The translations under genes and the position numbers were made by a program. Source: Pseudomonas benzenivorans (lineage in GTDB: Bacteria > Pseudomonadota > Gammaproteobacteria > Pseudomonadales > Pseudomonadaceae). From it: a DNA stretch of 64,000 nucleotides. The notes below the pieces were generated by a model that was given only the letters and a program-made list of their open reading frames with translations, ran no database searches and was not told where the DNA came from. The stretch lies in NCBI RefSeq assembly GCF_033547155.1, contig NZ_CP137892.1, forward strand, positions 1,302,001 through 1,366,000. Direction: 5' to 3'. Positions 16,231 to 26,894 of this stretch are shown piece by piece. Within the stretch, counting starts at the first letter, position 1; every line of letters starts with the position of its first letter.

Positions 16231-16821
16231 CAGGGGGCTGGCGAAGGCGGCATTGCGCCTCTGGTCGGTAGAGTCGGAATCAATGCGGGGAATGGCGCGA
16301 TTGGATCGCTGCGCGGCGCGGATAGAACGCTCGTGGACTTTACCCGACCCTATAGTCAGCCGCGAAGTTGTGGCGCTTCTGTTCTGAAGTCAAAGTTTGC
16401 GGGCTGTCGTAATGGCACTTCCGGTTTCTCTGGAAGTTGTCCGGTCTGTCAACTTGTGCTGTTTTAAGGATGTAATAAGTTCTGTGCGGATGCTGTGTTT
16501 AGTTGCCCTTTTAATGGGGCGGCTCGACCGCCTGTGCGCGGGATCATGCGTGTCGGAAGATGCCGTCTTCGGCTTCGGGAAGACGGGCAGAATGGCCCGT
16601 GGCTGGTGACCCTGGTGGGTGCTGGGCGGGGCCGGGTGGTCGTGAATTGGTGATTAAAACTCATTAATTCACGGTGAAATAATCATTTGTAAAAAGCCGG
16701 ATGCCGGCGAATTCTTGACCGGTCGAAAGTGCGTGGAGGCGTGCGCGAAAAGTTCCGTATCGACTCAACTCGAGTCGCTCGTACATCAGGCATATCAAAC
16801 TATAACAATGGAGAAGCTGAT
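16231..16821. other. Intergenic region before the second BCCT gene
   Basis: About 590 bases. The stretch 16380-16540 is clearly less GC-rich than the neighbouring genes and has no convincing gene. A hairpin CCGTCTTC/GAAGACGG (16563-16586, 8-base loop) has no T-run. The shared control element lies at 16650-16690. One open frame at 16397-16609 lacks a ribosome binding site and recognisable sequence, so I leave it out. Confidence 0.55.
16650..16690 (+). promoter_or_regulatory. Shared control element, copy 2 (second BCCT gene)
   Basis: The first 20 bases are identical to 5131-5150, and TGAAATAATCATTTGT (16675-16690) matches the second block there with four differences. It lies about 130-170 bases before the BCCT start, as copy 1 lies about 100-135 bases before the Rieske start. 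Confidence 0.65.
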
Positions 16822-18456
<1,635 letters not shown>

Positions 18457-18478
18457 CCGTCCTCATCGTTACGCCCAA

Positions 18479-18513
18479 GCCCGTCACCGCAAGGTGACGG
18501 GCTTTTGTTTTTT
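18479..18513 (+). terminator. Rho-independent terminator after BCCT 2
   Basis: GCCCGTCACC, loop GCAA, GGTGACGGGC, then TTTTGTTTTTT. It lies between the convergent BCCT gene and the LysR gene on the other strand and ends the onium locus. Confidence 0.92.
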
Positions 18514-18523
18514 CGCGCCGGCG

Positions 18524-19405
18524 TCAGCCGGCTTCCTGACTGAGCCAGTCGAAGAAGGCCCGAACCGGCGGGTGGCGCTCGCGTCCCGCCACGCACAGTG
18601 CGCTGTAGCCGGCGCCGGGTACGCCGATCTCGGCGCGATAGGGCTGCAGCAGGCCGCTGGCCAGGCTCTGGGAAACCAGGATGGAGCTGGCCAGCACCAG
18701 GCCCTGTCCGGCGATGGCGGCCTGCAGCGCGTAGTGTTCGTCGTCGTACTCGCGGATCGTCGCCCCCTGCTTCAGCCAGTCCTCGCCGGCTTGCGTGCAC
18801 CAGGCCTCCCAGCCTCGGGCATAGAGCTCGGAGTTGTGCCACAGCACGCTGATCAGCGAGGGCGTCTGGTGGCGGGCTTGTGCCACCTGGGCCGGGGCGC
18901 CATAGACGGCGAAGTGCTCCTCGAACAGGCGGATGCCGTGGAGCTCGCCGGCGGGGGCGAAGCCGTAGCGGATGGCCAGGTCGACGCTGGCATCCTGGTG
19001 CAGGTCGACGACCGCGCAGTTGGTGTCCAGGCGCAGCCTGATGTGCGGCTGCACCGCATAGAAACGGCCGAGCCTGGGCACCAGCCAGAGCGCGGCGAAG
19101 GCCGGGGTGGTGGACACCGTCAGCTGGCTGGCGTTGCGTTGCGGGCGCAGGCTGTCGACGCTCTGCGCCACCTCCAGCAGGGCGCCATGCAGGCTATGGA
19201 ACAGGCGCTCGCCGCCGTCGGTCAGGCGCACCCGGCGCGGCAGGCGCTCGAACAGCGGCATGCCCAGCCAGGTTTCCAGGGTGCGGATCTGGTGGGAGAT
19301 CGCCGTGGGCGTCACCGCCAGTTCGGCGGCCGCGGCCTTGAAGCTCTGCTGGCGGGCGGCGGACTCGAAGGCGCGCAGGGCGTTGAGGGGCAGGGATGCG
19401 AACAT
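18524..19405 (-). CDS. LysR-family regulator divergent from azoR
   Basis: 293 residues. The N-terminus LNALRAFESAARQQSFKAAA and TPTAISHQIRTLETWLG is a LysR winged helix of the GcvA-like branch; the rest is an effector-binding domain. It is divergent from the azoreductase gene, with a CAAATGA-N7-TCATTTG dyad in the shared 134-base gap. Such pairs usually regulate the neighbouring gene and themselves. In P. aeruginosa PAO1 a LysR gene and azoR1 lie next to putA-putP, so this may be the conserved pair, now separated from putP by the intervening locus. Confidence 0.87.
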   Translation of the reverse strand: MFASLPLNALRAFESAARQQSFKAAAAELAVTPTAISHQIRTLETWLGMPLFERLPRRVRLTDGGERLFHSLHGALLEVAQSVDSLRPQRNASQLTVSTTPAFAALWLVPRLGRFYAVQPHIRLRLDTNCAVVDLHQDASVDLAIRYGFAPAGELHGIRLFEEHFAVYGAPAQVAQARHQTPSLISVLWHNSELYARGWEAWCTQAGEDWLKQGATIREYDDEHYALQAAIAGQGLVLASSILVSQSLASGLLQPYRAEIGVPGAGYSALCVAGRERHPPVRAFFDWLSQEAG

Positions 19406-19434
19406 GGGCTTCCATGGATGAATTCAACTTATGC

Positions 19435-19455
19435 CAAATGACGACTGCTCATTTG
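19435..19455. promoter_or_regulatory. LysR-type binding site between lysR and azoR
   Basis: CAAATGA, seven-base spacer, TCATTTG: a perfect dyad that includes the T-N11-A pattern (T19439 to A19451) typical of LysR recognition. It lies in the divergent promoter region about 85 bases before azoR and 30 before the LysR start. Confidence 0.65.
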
Positions 19456-19539
19456 TCCAGGGCTCGCTGAGTTAATAGTTTTGCCCGTGACAGAGAGCCA
19501 TGAAGGCTAGCTGATGTTCTCTCGGGAGGCTATCGATAG

Positions 19540-20178
19540 ATGAGCAGAGTTCTTGCAATACACGGCAGTCCACGGGGCGAGCGGTCCCATTCGCGGCGCC
19601 TGACAGAGGTGTTTCTCGAGGCCTGGTCGGCCGCTCACCCGGAGGGCGAATTGACCCGGCGCGAAGTGGGCAGGGCGCCCATTCCCCATGTCGGCGAGCC
19701 CTTCGTGGCCGCCGCCTTTCATCCGCAGCCGGCGTCGCGGCCGTTATTCATGCAGGCCGATCTGGCCTTGAGCGATGTGCTGGTGGACGAACTGCTGGAC
19801 CACGAGCTGCTGGTGATTTCCGCGCCCATGTACAACTTCAGCATTCCCAGCGGGCTCAAGGCCTGGGTCGACCATGTCGTGCGCATCGGGCGTACCTTCG
19901 CGATCACCGAGGATAATGGCGTCGCCCAGTACCAGCCGCTGCTGCGCGGCAAGCGCGCGCTGATCGTCACCAGTCGCGGCGGCCATGGCTTCGGTCCCGG
20001 TGGGGTTAATGCCGCCTTCAATCATGCCGACACCCTGTTGCGCAGCGCGCTGGGTTTTATCGGCATAGAGGACATCCGCGTGGTGGCGGCGGAGGGGGAG
20101 GAGTCCGACAGCCGGGCCTTCCAGGCGTCCTGCGCGGCGGCTGAGCGGGAGCTGCTCGAGCTGGCGGTCAGGTTCTGA
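19540..20178 (+). CDS. azoR: FMN-dependent NADH azoreductase (AzoR family)
   Basis: 212 residues with a flavodoxin-like fold. [15 protein letters not shown] at the N-terminus is the FMN phosphate loop; [19 protein letters not shown] near residue 95 and IVTSRGG near residue 145 are characteristic of AzoR/AcpD proteins. These cytoplasmic enzymes reduce quinones, nitro and azo compounds with NADH. It is divergent from a LysR gene that probably controls it in response to an electrophile or quinone. Identification at family level is firm. P. aeruginosa has several paralogues, and this context suggests the azoR1 counterpart. Confidence 0.85.
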   Translation: MSRVLAIHGSPRGERSHSRRLTEVFLEAWSAAHPEGELTRREVGRAPIPHVGEPFVAAAFHPQPASRPLFMQADLALSDVLVDELLDHELLVISAPMYNFSIPSGLKAWVDHVVRIGRTFAITEDNGVAQYQPLLRGKRALIVTSRGGHGFGPGGVNAAFNHADTLLRSALGFIGIEDIRVVAAEGEESDSRAFQASCAAAERELLELAVRF

Positions 20179-20206
20179 TGGGGGCGGCTCCTCGCCAGGC
20201 AGGGAC

Positions 20207-20228
20207 CCGGGGGCGTCCTGGCCCCCGG
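20207..20228. other. GC hairpin between convergent azoR and peroxiredoxin genes
   Basis: CCGGGGGC, loop GTCCTG, GCCCCCGG. The stem is perfect but no T-run follows on either strand, so it is at best a weak bidirectional terminator. Confidence 0.45.
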
Positions 20229-20238
20229 CTGCAAGCGG

Positions 20239-20892
20239 TTACTTCGGCTGGGCCACCACGCGCAGGTAGGGCTTGAGGGTCTTGAAGCCGTCCGGATACT
20301 TGCGTTGCGCCTCCTCGTCGGACACCGAGGTGGGGATGATCACGTCCTCGCCCGGACGCCAGTTCACCGGGGTGGCCACGGTGTGCTTGGCGTTCAGTTG
20401 CAGCGAGTCGAGCAGGCGCAGCACCTCGTCGAAGTTGCGCCCGGCGCTCATGGGGTAGACCAGCATGGCCTTGACCTTCTTGTCCGGGCCGATGATGAAC
20501 ACCGAGCGCACCGTGGCGTTGTCCGCCGCGGTACGCTGGCCGCCGCTGGCGTTGGGGTGCAGCATGTCGTAGAGCTTGGCCACCTTGAGGTCTTCGTCGC
20601 CGATCATCGGGTAGTTGACCGCATGGCCCTGGGTTTCCTGGATATCGGCGGCCCAGGCCTTGTGGTTGCTCACCGGGTCGACGCTGAGGCCGAGGATCTT
20701 GGTGTTGCGCTTGTCGAACTCCGGCTTGAGCTTGGCCATGTAGCCCAGTTCGGTGGTGCACACCGGGGTGAAGTCCTTGGGGTGGGAGAACAGAATGGCC
20801 CAGCTGTCGCCGATCCATTCATGAAAATGCAGGGGGCCTTCGGTGCTGGCGGCGGTGAAGTCCGGTGCTTCGTCTCCAATGCGAATACTCAT
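20239..20892 (-). CDS. lsfA: 1-Cys peroxiredoxin (Prx6/LsfA type)
   Basis: 217 residues, the size of Prx6-class enzymes. The peroxidatic cysteine is C45 in FTPVCTTELG; there is no resolving cysteine in the usual 2-Cys position. The long C-terminal part with PVNWRPGEDVIIP is diagnostic for the 1-Cys group, which in Pseudomonas includes LsfA, a sulfur-starvation and oxidative-stress protein. A near-perfect AAGGAGG precedes the ATG. It reduces hydrogen peroxide or organic peroxides in the cytoplasm. It appears monocistronic and convergent with azoR. Confidence 0.88.
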   Translation of the reverse strand: MSIRIGDEAPDFTAASTEGPLHFHEWIGDSWAILFSHPKDFTPVCTTELGYMAKLKPEFDKRNTKILGLSVDPVSNHKAWAADIQETQGHAVNYPMIGDEDLKVAKLYDMLHPNASGGQRTAADNATVRSVFIIGPDKKVKAMLVYPMSAGRNFDEVLRLLDSLQLNAKHTVATPVNWRPGEDVIIPTSVSDEEAQRKYPDGFKTLKPYLRVVAQPK

Positions 20893-21146
20893 GTCTAACC
20901 TCCTTGCGGGTAATGGGTTGTCGACGTTGCGACGGCGACTGCGGACGGTCCCGCACTCCTGTGTCGGGCCGATGGCAGCAAGCAGTATAGTCCCCGTTGG
21001 CAGAGCCGAATGGCGCCGCCTGGCTGCCCCCCGAGATGCCGGCTGAAGCCCCGCAAGCCCGGTGCAGGCGACCTTGTCTTTCCTCGCGCCCGGCGCTCGG
21101 TTAAGGTGCCGGCGAGTTTCCCCATCCCTCGCAGATCAGGCCCCTC

Positions 21147-21365
21147 ATGAGCACCTCTTCGAACAACCCGCTGCACGGCGTCACCCTGGAAGCCATGCTG
21201 ACCGAGCTGGTCGCGCGGCTGGGCTGGGACGGCCTGGCCAAGCGCATCGATATTCGCTGTTTCAAGAGCGAGCCGAGCATCAAGTCGAGCCTGACCTTCC
21301 TGCGCAGAACCCCATGGGCGCGGCAGAAGGTCGAGGCGCTGTACCTGCAGTCGCGCAAGGGCTGA
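21147..21365 (+). CDS. VF530-family small DNA-binding protein
   Basis: 72 residues. NNPLHGVTLEAMLTELV, then CFKSEPSIKSSLTFLRR and TPWARQKVE reproduce the conserved VF530 (DUF2132) sequence almost end to end. Members are small helical proteins whose solved structure suggests DNA binding; cellular role unknown. The gene is single, convergent with the large penicillin-binding-protein gene. Confidence 0.85.
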   Translation: MSTSSNNPLHGVTLEAMLTELVARLGWDGLAKRIDIRCFKSEPSIKSSLTFLRRTPWARQKVEALYLQSRKG

Positions 21366-21395
21366 TGCCCGGCAGGCCGGTCGCCGTCCGCCGGC

Positions 21396-24300
21396 CTACT
21401 TCCAGCTGGCCTGCAGCGGCGCCAGTGGAGTCTGGCATTGGGTGCTGGCACCCGGCTCCAGATAGGGCGCGAGAATCGGCGCCATGCCCTTGAGCACCTG
21501 CACCGGCAGCGCCGAGGTGAAGGTGAACTTCTCCGCGGCGCGGCCTGGCACGAAGGCGGTGAGGGTGCCGTAGTGACGCGGGCCGAGGTAGAAGACGAAG
21601 GTGGCGGTGCGGTTCATCGCCCGCGAACTGAGCACCTGGCCGCCGCGACTGACGGTCTCGACCCGGTTGTCGCCGGTGCCGGTCTTGCCGCCGAGGGTCA
21701 GCTGGCGCCCGTCGAGCAGGCTGAAGCTGCCTTGCAGACGCCGCGCGGTGCCGCCTTCGACCACCTCGGAGAGGGCATTGCGCAGGGCCGCGGCGACTTC
21801 CGAGGGCATCACCCTGACTCCATTGAGCACCCCGTGGCCGACCCGGGTCTCGTAGGGCGTGTCGGTGGCGAAGTTCAGGCTGTCGATGCGCAGGGTCGGC
21901 TGGCGGACGCCGTCGTTGAGGATGATGCCCATCAGTTCGGCCAGGGCCGCCGGGCGGTCGCCGGAGCTGCCGATGGCGGTGGCCAGGGAGGGCACCAGGT
22001 ATTCGAAGGGGTAACCGTGCTTCTGCCAACGCCGGTGGATGTCGAGGAAGGCCTCGACCTCCAGCATGATGCGGATGCGGCTGTCGCGGGCGCTCTTGTG
22101 GCGGCTGCGGAACAGCCAGCCATAGACCTCCTGGCGCTGGTCGTGGCTGGCCAGCACGGCGTCGTTGAAGCTGGCCTGGGGCCGCTCCAACAGATAGCCG
22201 AGCAGCCACAGCTCCAGCGGGTGGACGCGGGCGATATAGCCCTGGTCGGGCAGGCTGTAGGCGCCCGGCCCGTAGTTCAGGTAGAGCTCGGTGATGCGCT
22301 TGTCGGTCAGCTTGTCGTCCGGCAGGTGGCTGCGCAGGAAGGCACCGAAGCTGTCCATGTCCGCCTCCGGCATCAGGTAGCGGTGCACCGCGGCGAGGCG
22401 TACGGGGGTGTGGCGCAGGCCGCTTAGGAAGGTTTCCAGGCGCTGCTGCGCCGGTTGATCCTGGTACTTGCGCCAGAAGCGCAGGAGGAAGGTCTTGCCT
22501 TCACGGTCGGCGAAGCGGCTGAGGTAGGTCTGGCGCCGCGGGTCCTTGTCGTCCTTGAGCAGCTCGGCGCTGTTGCCCGGCGCCTGGTAGGTGCTGTAAC
22601 GCACCAGGTCGCGCATCAGGCGAATGAACGGCAGGTTGATCGACTCGCGCAACGCCTCGATCAGGGTCGGGATGCGGCCGTTGTCCTCTTTGCGGAAGTT
22701 GGCGAAGGTGTGCAGGCCGCCGCCGGTGAAGAAACGTTCATAGGGGCTGGCCGAGTATTTGCGTTGCAGCGCCGCGTCGAGCATGTCCGGCAGGCTGGCG
22801 TCCGGGGTGCGGATGAGGTGGTCGATGGCCCAGCGGGTCAGGTAGTCCTGGTCGGCGACCTCCACGGCGCGCAGGGCGCCGGCGTCCTGGCCGGCGTAGC
22901 GCCGGTGCAGTTCGGCGATGACTTCCAGGTAGGTGGCCAGCACCCGCAGTTTGGCGGTGGAGCCGAGTTCCAGCTTGCTGCCCTCGTTGATGTCGAAGGG
23001 TTGGTTGGTGCTGTCGGTCTGCACCCGCACCCGGCTGCCGTTGGGGGTGCGTTCGAACAGGGTGAAGCTGTAGCGCACCTCGGCGGTTTTCTCCGCCGAC
23101 AGCAGGCGTTCGCCGAACAGGCCGATCTGCTCGGCGAACTCCGGCTCGGCGAGCCGCTGCAGGTAGGTGCTGGCGGCTTGCTGCAGATCACCGTGGAGGG
23201 TGGTGCTGGCGTGCAGGTCGAGGCGGTCGAGGTCGTACAGCGGCATGTTGAGCAGGCTGGACAGGCGCGAGCGGGCGACGCTGATGCCCTTGTTGCCATC
23301 CACCGTCTGCAGGTTCGGTTGCAGCTCCCAGTCGCGGTAGCGCAGCACCTGGGCCAGTGCCGCATCGCGCAGGGACCTGTCGATCAGGCCGCCAACCGCC
23401 AGCAGGCGAATATGACTGTCGATCAGCTCGTCGAGCCGGTGCCGGCCCTGGGCCAGGTAGTAGGAGGGGCGGCGCTGCGCGATCATCAGGGCCAGCACCT
23501 GGCGCAGGGCCATGCCCCGCTGGGCGTTGCTGGCCTCGGGGGAGCGTGCCGGATCGAGCAGGCGATTGATTTCGGCGAAGTCGGCGCCGTACCAGATGCG
23601 CAGGCCGTCGGCCAGGCCGTGGACCTCGCCATGGCCCGGGGCGGCCGACAGCGGTACGCTGTTGAGGTAGTCGCGCACGATGTTTTCCCGGGCCTCCCGG
23701 GTCTGGGGCCCACCCTGGTAGGCGCGCACGCTGGCGGAAACCATCTGCCGCAGTTTCTCCCCGGCCGAGTGGGTCAGGCCGTAGGGCGAATGGCGGTACT
23801 TCTCCAGCTGGGTGGCCAGGGTGCTGCCGCCGGCCGACTGGTCCTGCACGTCCAGCACCTTGCCGACCTGCGACAGCGCCGCCATGGCGAAGCGCGGCCA
23901 GTCCACCGCCGGATTGGCCAGCGGCTGCTCGCCGTCGAGCAGGTGGCGGTTCTCGATGAACAGCAGGCTGTTCACCACCAGGGGCGGTATGGCGGCGAAG
24001 GTTGGGTAGTGCTGCTGCGGGTAGCGGAACTGGTAGAAGGGCGTGCCGCGGCAGTCGCTGATGCTCAGACCGGCCTGGATCTTCTCCGGGTAGGGCGGGA
24101 AGAAGCCGCGCTGGCTGTAGTCCAGCAGCGTCGGGGAGAAGCGCGCCTGGGCGAGGATGGCGAAGTCGCGTTGCTCCAGGCGCTCGAGCATCAGGGGCAG
24201 GTAGGCGTATCCCAGACGTTTGTCGAAGGGACCGTCCTGAGGGTAGAGGATGGCCGGGCTCGGCCCCGGCTGCACGCTGTACTTCAGTTCGCTGGCGTAG

Positions 24301-24440
24301 TCGCTCAGGTAGCGGGCCTGGAAGTGCGCGGTGCGCAGCTCGAAGCGCGCCAGCAGGATGGCGCCGAGCAACAGCAGCCCCAGTAGCAGCCAGCAGGTCA
24401 CCCGCACCAGGCGTCTAGGCCCGGATGGTTTGCGATTCAT
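21396..24440 (-). CDS. Large class A-like penicillin-binding protein (GT51 plus transpeptidase)
   Basis: 1014 residues from the ATG at 24440. One membrane anchor lies at about 14-32. A glycosyltransferase-51-like region includes FIENRHLLDG (Glu163) and GGSTLATQLEK (204-214); the usual E-D-x2-F-x2-H-x-G motif is altered. The transpeptidase site is GSTAKL with S494 and K497, and GGKTGTGDNR near the C-terminus is the KTG box. The protein is longer than PBP1a or PBP1b and has a long segment between the two catalytic parts. It should act in the periplasm on peptidoglycan. The start is uncertain: AGAGG touches the ATG at 24440, while ATG at 24503 and TTG at 24524 extend the frame with non-hydrophobic residues. 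Confidence 0.8.
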   Translation of the reverse strand: MNRKPSGPRRLVRVTCWLLLGLLLLGAILLARFELRTAHFQARYLSDYASELKYSVQPGPSPAILYPQDGPFDKRLGYAYLPLMLERLEQRDFAILAQARFSPTLLDYSQRGFFPPYPEKIQAGLSISDCRGTPFYQFRYPQQHYPTFAAIPPLVVNSLLFIENRHLLDGEQPLANPAVDWPRFAMAALSQVGKVLDVQDQSAGGSTLATQLEKYRHSPYGLTHSAGEKLRQMVSASVRAYQGGPQTREARENIVRDYLNSVPLSAAPGHGEVHGLADGLRIWYGADFAEINRLLDPARSPEASNAQRGMALRQVLALMIAQRRPSYYLAQGRHRLDELIDSHIRLLAVGGLIDRSLRDAALAQVLRYRDWELQPNLQTVDGNKGISVARSRLSSLLNMPLYDLDRLDLHASTTLHGDLQQAASTYLQRLAEPEFAEQIGLFGERLLSAEKTAEVRYSFTLFERTPNGSRVRVQTDSTNQPFDINEGSKLELGSTAKLRVLATYLEVIAELHRRYAGQDAGALRAVEVADQDYLTRWAIDHLIRTPDASLPDMLDAALQRKYSASPYERFFTGGGLHTFANFRKEDNGRIPTLIEALRESINLPFIRLMRDLVRYSTYQAPGNSAELLKDDKDPRRQTYLSRFADREGKTFLLRFWRKYQDQPAQQRLETFLSGLRHTPVRLAAVHRYLMPEADMDSFGAFLRSHLPDDKLTDKRITELYLNYGPGAYSLPDQGYIARVHPLELWLLGYLLERPQASFNDAVLASHDQRQEVYGWLFRSRHKSARDSRIRIMLEVEAFLDIHRRWQKHGYPFEYLVPSLATAIGSSGDRPAALAELMGIILNDGVRQPTLRIDSLNFATDTPYETRVGHGVLNGVRVMPSEVAAALRNALSEVVEGGTARRLQGSFSLLDGRQLTLGGKTGTGDNRVETVSRGGQVLSSRAMNRTATFVFYLGPRHYGTLTAFVPGRAAEKFTFTSALPVQVLKGMAPILAPYLEPGASTQCQTPLAPLQASWK

Positions 24441-24653
24441 CCTCTGCGGGCCGCTCGATGGAAGGGCAGCCTGCTCTGTGCCGGATTGCCATAATGCACC
24501 CATAATTTGCTCGGCCCTGATCAATGCCCCCTAGGGTTTAGACAAGCTTAGTCGGTGGCTGCTGGGCAGAGGCCGGCGTGAGGGGCCCGGATGCGAAAAA
24601 AAACTTGGGCTACGGCCTGGATCTTCTCGATGAAACAGCGGCGGAGGCGGGGG

Positions 24654-25337
24654 ATGCAGCACGATCACCGGGAACAGCTCGGCCTCAGCTGGCAGGCCAA
24701 TGCCGATGCCTGGGCGGCGGCGGTGCGTGAGGGGCGCATCGAGAGCCGTCGCCTGGTCACCGACGCGGCGATCCTGCAGGCGATCCTGGCCCTGGCACCG
24801 GTGCGGGTGCTGGACGTCGGCTGTGGCGAGGGCTGGCTGTGCCGCGGCCTGGCCGAGCGCGGCATCGAGTCGGTGGGCGTGGACGCCTCGGCGCCGCTCA
24901 TCGGTCTGGCCAGGGCTGCCGGTGGCGCAGGTGCCCGCTACCGGGTCTGTGGATACGCCGAGCTGGCCAGCCAGGCGGCGGAGTTGGGCCGCTTCGATGT
25001 GCTGGTGTGCAACTTCGCCCTGCTCGAGGAACCGCTGGCGCCGGTCCTGCGGGCCTTGCACCGGCTGCTGGCCCCGGGCGGCCACCTGCTGATCCAGACC
25101 CTGCATCCCTGGCGCGCCAGCCAGGATGCGGCCTATCGCGATGGCTGGCGGGTGGAGACCTTCGCCGGCTTCGGCGAGGGTTTCCAGGCGCCGATGCCCT
25201 GGTTCTTTCGCACCCTGGAGTCCTGGCTGGGCCTGCTCGGCGGGACCGGCTGGCGCCTGCAGTGGCTGCAGGAGCCCCTGCACCCGCAGAGCGAGCAGCC
25301 GGCGTCGCTGTTGCTGCTGCTCAGTGCCGAGGCTTAG
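24654..25337 (+). CDS. Class I SAM-dependent methyltransferase
   Basis: 227 residues. VLDVGCGEGWLCRGLAERG near residue 50 is motif I for S-adenosylmethionine; VGVDAS is the acidic end of strand 2; FDVLVCNFALLEE is motif II, followed by LLAPGGHLLIQTLHP. GGAGG lies 6 bases before the ATG at 24654. The gene is divergent from the penicillin-binding-protein gene. Similar proteins methylate small molecules, quinones or tRNA; the substrate here is not evident. Confidence 0.8.
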   Translation: MQHDHREQLGLSWQANADAWAAAVREGRIESRRLVTDAAILQAILALAPVRVLDVGCGEGWLCRGLAERGIESVGVDASAPLIGLARAAGGAGARYRVCGYAELASQAAELGRFDVLVCNFALLEEPLAPVLRALHRLLAPGGHLLIQTLHPWRASQDAAYRDGWRVETFAGFGEGFQAPMPWFFRTLESWLGLLGGTGWRLQWLQEPLHPQSEQPASLLLLLSAEA

Positions 25338-25457
25338 GGGCGTTGCCGGGCAGGCCTTGGGGCATGTGCGGCAAGCAGTCCACCGGGGATGGCGCGATGG
25401 CTATGATCCCCGGGTCGAGGCGGATTAGACTGGCGTCTCACTGACAGGGAGGTCGAT

Positions 25458-26000
25458 ATGAAACAGGCGTTATTGATCGTGGATGTGCAGGCGGGACTGT
25501 TTCTCGCCGATCCGCCGCCGCACCAGGCCGAGGCGGTGCTGGAGCGGATCAACGACCTGGCCGGGCGGGCGCGAGCCGCGGCGGTGCCGGTGTTGTATAT
25601 CCAGCACGATGGCGAGCCCGGCTCGCTGCTCGAGCCTGATAGCCTCGGTTGGCAATTGCATCCGGGACTGCAGCGCGGGGCGGGCGACTGGCTGGTGCAC
25701 AAGACCGCCAGCGATGCCTTCCAGGGGACCGAGTTGGCCCCCCTGCTGCGGCGGCTGGGGGTGGAGGAGTTGTTCGTCAGCGGCTATGCCACCGAGTTCT
25801 GCATCGACACCCTGGTGCGCCGCGCGGCCAGCGAGGGCTTCGCCGTGCGCCTGGTCGGCGATGCCCACACCACCAAGGATCGGCCGGTGTTGTCGGCCGA
25901 GCAGATCATCGCGCACCACAATTGGCTGCTGGCCCAGCTGATCCAGCCGCAACGGCCGGTACAGGTGTTGTCGGCGCAGCAGGTGCAGTTCTCCGCTTGA
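25458..26000 (+). CDS. Isochorismatase-like cysteine hydrolase
   Basis: 180 residues. The family triad is visible: Asp in LLIVDVQAG (D9), Lys in LVHKTASDAF and the nucleophile Cys in SGYATEFCIDT. These hydrolases split amides or vinyl ethers (nicotinamidase, isochorismatase and relatives). GGGAGG precedes the ATG. The DAHTTKDRPVLSAEQIIAHH segment is common in the uncharacterised Pseudomonas members. It sits directly before the remnant at 26032 with no pathway neighbours, so the substrate is unknown. Confidence 0.82.
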   Translation: MKQALLIVDVQAGLFLADPPPHQAEAVLERINDLAGRARAAAVPVLYIQHDGEPGSLLEPDSLGWQLHPGLQRGAGDWLVHKTASDAFQGTELAPLLRRLGVEELFVSGYATEFCIDTLVRRAASEGFAVRLVGDAHTTKDRPVLSAEQIIAHHNWLLAQLIQPQRPVQVLSAQQVQFSA

Positions 26001-26031
26001 GTGGTCGCGTTGTCGATAGACGGGAGGCGCA

Positions 26032-26094
26032 ATGCGTAAGGTATGTCTGGCGGGCGTGCAGGTGCCGGCGATCGGCCAGGGCACCTGGCGCTGA
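26032..26094 (+). pseudogene. 5' remnant of an aldo/keto reductase gene
   Basis: An ATG with GGGAGG 4 bases upstream encodes MRKVCLAGVQVPAIGQGTWR and then stops. V-P-A-I-G-Q-G-T-W is the signature N-terminus of bacterial aldo/keto reductases, which are about 270 residues long. No continuation is seen in any frame in the next 100 bases, so most of the gene has been deleted. A genuine 20-residue peptide is the less likely alternative. Confidence 0.6.
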
Positions 26095-26194
26095 TCGATG
26101 CGGCGTGCCCTGCGCCGACCGGTAGACGTCCATAGGCCATGATCTGAATGACCAGGGTCGAGACCTCGGCCAGGTTGAACCCAGGAGTGCCAAG

Positions 26195-26827
26195 ATGAGC
26201 CGCTTGTTGCTGCTGTTCTGTGTGCTGCTGGCCGGTTGCGCCGGCTATCGCTATGGCGAGGTCAGCCACGCCTATGTGGAGCCGGCGCCGGCGGTCGCGA
26301 CCGTCGTGCGCGGCAGGCAGAACTGGCTGGAGGTTCCGGGTGCGCGCGTGCGCGTCGAGCTGAGTAATGAGGTCCAGCATAGTGAACACCAGGTGATGCT
26401 GTTCATCGTCCCGGTGATGTACGACCCCATCGACAAGCCGCTGTACCAGGCTGGGCAGGGCGCCCGGCTGCTGTTGGAAATCAGCCCGCTGGCCGGCGCC
26501 GCGAGCTTTCGCCCGGAGCAGGTGGCGCTGTCGATAGACGGCCACGAGCATCGCCCGGCCGGGGTGCAGCAGCAGGTGGTGTTCGACCCGGGCCGGTACC
26601 CGCTGGAGGGGGCGCGCGATGCCGAGGAGCGGGCGCCGGGGGGCCTCGACTACGCCCTGCAGCGCGCGGAACGCCATTACCAGTTCTGGCTGCGGTTCGA
26701 CGCGCCCATGCCGGCACCGTCCCAGGACATCCGCCTGGACCTTTCCCGGGCCCTGCGCGTGCCTGGGCAGCCGCCCGTGCCGCTTATCCGTTTCCGGCCG
26801 GTGCCCTGGAAGCAGGGCTATACCTGA
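26195..26827 (+). CDS. Predicted lipoprotein of unknown function
   Basis: 210 residues. The first 15 form a lipoprotein signal, with LLAGC as lipobox and Cys15 as the lipidated residue. The mature part is acidic to neutral with no recognised domain; it is rich in beta-type hydrophobic alternation (VMLFIVPVMYDP, ARLLLEISPLAG) and so is probably a beta-sandwich. Position +2 is Ala, so outer-membrane sorting is expected. CCAGGAG precedes the ATG. It may be co-transcribed with the split-barrel gene 67 bases downstream. Function not recognised. Confidence 0.7.
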   Translation: MSRLLLLFCVLLAGCAGYRYGEVSHAYVEPAPAVATVVRGRQNWLEVPGARVRVELSNEVQHSEHQVMLFIVPVMYDPIDKPLYQAGQGARLLLEISPLAGAASFRPEQVALSIDGHEHRPAGVQQQVVFDPGRYPLEGARDAEERAPGGLDYALQRAERHYQFWLRFDAPMPAPSQDIRLDLSRALRVPGQPPVPLIRFRPVPWKQGYT

Positions 26828-26894
26828 TACCAGCGGCTTCACAGGTGCCCGACGAAGGCGCAGGATATTGCTCAGATTTTGTCGAGACTGAGCC

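Noticed and set aside
16397..16609. 70-codon open frame in the AT-richer gap before BCCT 2
   Set aside because: No ribosome binding site, no similarity to known proteins and an unusual Cys/Val composition; probably chance.
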